A stretch of DNA of 64,000 nt. It comes from Atopobium sp. UBA1382 (GTDB taxonomy: Bacteria; Actinomycetota; Coriobacteriia; Coriobacteriales; Atopobiaceae). Where the stretch lies: assembly GCA_002305805.1 (NCBI GenBank), contig DBQY01000021.1, forward strand, positions 1 through 64,000, in the 5' to 3' direction. Shown one piece after another: positions 63,726-64,000 of the stretch. Within the stretch, counting starts at the first letter, position 1; each line of letters starts with the position of its first letter. The notes beneath the pieces were generated by a model, which was not told where the DNA came from, searched no databases, and saw only the letters and a program-made list of their open reading frames with translations. The position numbers were made by a program, and so were the translations under genes.

Positions 63726-63807
63726 TCCTTGATTTTGGAGAACCGCATTGAGCCGCACGGAAAATGCCATCAACTTCACCAGTTTATCTATCATAAGTGG
63801 AAGTCTT

Positions 63808-64000
63808 CTACGAGTTGATTTCGCTAACCTGGGCTTGGATATCTCTGTTGATGCGATATGAGTTTCCCTTTATCTGATCGTTCAGCTTCTTTCCGTCCGG
63901 TATTGATGCCGGCCCGTTCTTAACCGTATCTACCAGCTTTAGAAGGAAATCGACTGATGTGTGAAATACAGCAGTCATCTGCGGGCTATTTGTATCAATA
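63808..64000 (-). CDS. C-terminal end of an unknown protein (runs off window)
   Basis: An open frame enters from the right and stops at 63808-63810, giving the last 63 residues (…VDFLLKLVDTVKNGPASIPDG… KLNDQIKGNSYRINRDIQAQ… VSEINS). It looks helical. I do not recognise it; its low GC matches the island. Could be a further island gene; could be tested by sequence to the right. Confidence 0.6.
   Translation of the reverse strand, partial: IDTNSPQMTAVFHTSVDFLLKLVDTVKNGPASIPDGKKLNDQIKGNSYRINRDIQAQVSEINS

Overview
This is a 64 kb stretch of high-GC bacterial chromosome. The gene set (glutamate dehydrogenase, indolepyruvate:ferredoxin oxidoreductase with an arylacetate-CoA ligase, a tetrahydrofolate/formate cluster, an Mgl galactose importer, tig-clpP-clpX, carAB) and the codon use fit an anaerobic, amino-acid- and sugar-fermenting actinobacterium of the Coriobacteriia (Olsenella/Atopobium/Collinsella type). 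That placement is inferred from gene content, not from a database search.

Layout. 1-8 kb: the 5' part of thrS, a zinc-ribbon membrane protein, then a minus-strand one-carbon cluster folC, folE, formate channel, folD, fchA, fhs. 8-15 kb: a LacI regulator divergent from galM, followed by mglC, mglA and mglB; a shared palindrome in front of galM and mglB suggests one galactose regulon. 15-19 kb: paaK-iorB-iorA, divergent from tcdA. 20-29 kb: a two-gene ABC exporter, a methyltransferase, valS, a YD-repeat surface protein, a TatD hydrolase and a GT8 glycosyltransferase. 29.5-33.5 kb: clpX, clpP, tig, tRNA-Leu and a YbjQ protein. 33.4-39 kb: a histidine kinase, two ABC permeases and an ATPase in one overlapping operon, an upstream response regulator, and a PHP phosphatase. 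39-52 kb: carB-carA, small membrane proteins, gdhA, tRNAs Gly, Pro, Arg, Lys x2 and His, a lipid-kinase-like gene, ptsI-fruK, a secreted nuclease and a Nudix hydrolase. 52-64 kb: an accessory island with an EF-hand microprotein, Fic, BrxL, PglZ, a stand-alone C-terminal piece of PglX, a 1192-residue protein with a helix-hairpin-helix motif, and a divergent DUF3800 gene flanked by repeated structured-RNA-like elements.

Most notable: (1) a BREX-1-derived locus in which a large unknown HhH protein and a PglX C-terminal domain with its own start codon sit where brxABC and full-length PglX would be expected; (2) a galactose-binding protein that appears circularly permuted while keeping most of its sugar-binding residues; (3) a FolD that has lost two cyclohydrolase residues and sits next to FchA; (4) three copies of a roughly 220 bp intergenic element built from four alternating copies of one 12-mer, able to adopt two exclusive folds; (5) four related RNA-like elements around the DUF3800 gene with compensatory base changes; (6) mirror-image pairs of 40-bp-spaced operator-like repeats in front of the ABC/two-component operon; (7) an Mgl permease carrying a coiled-coil N-terminal extension of about 215 residues.
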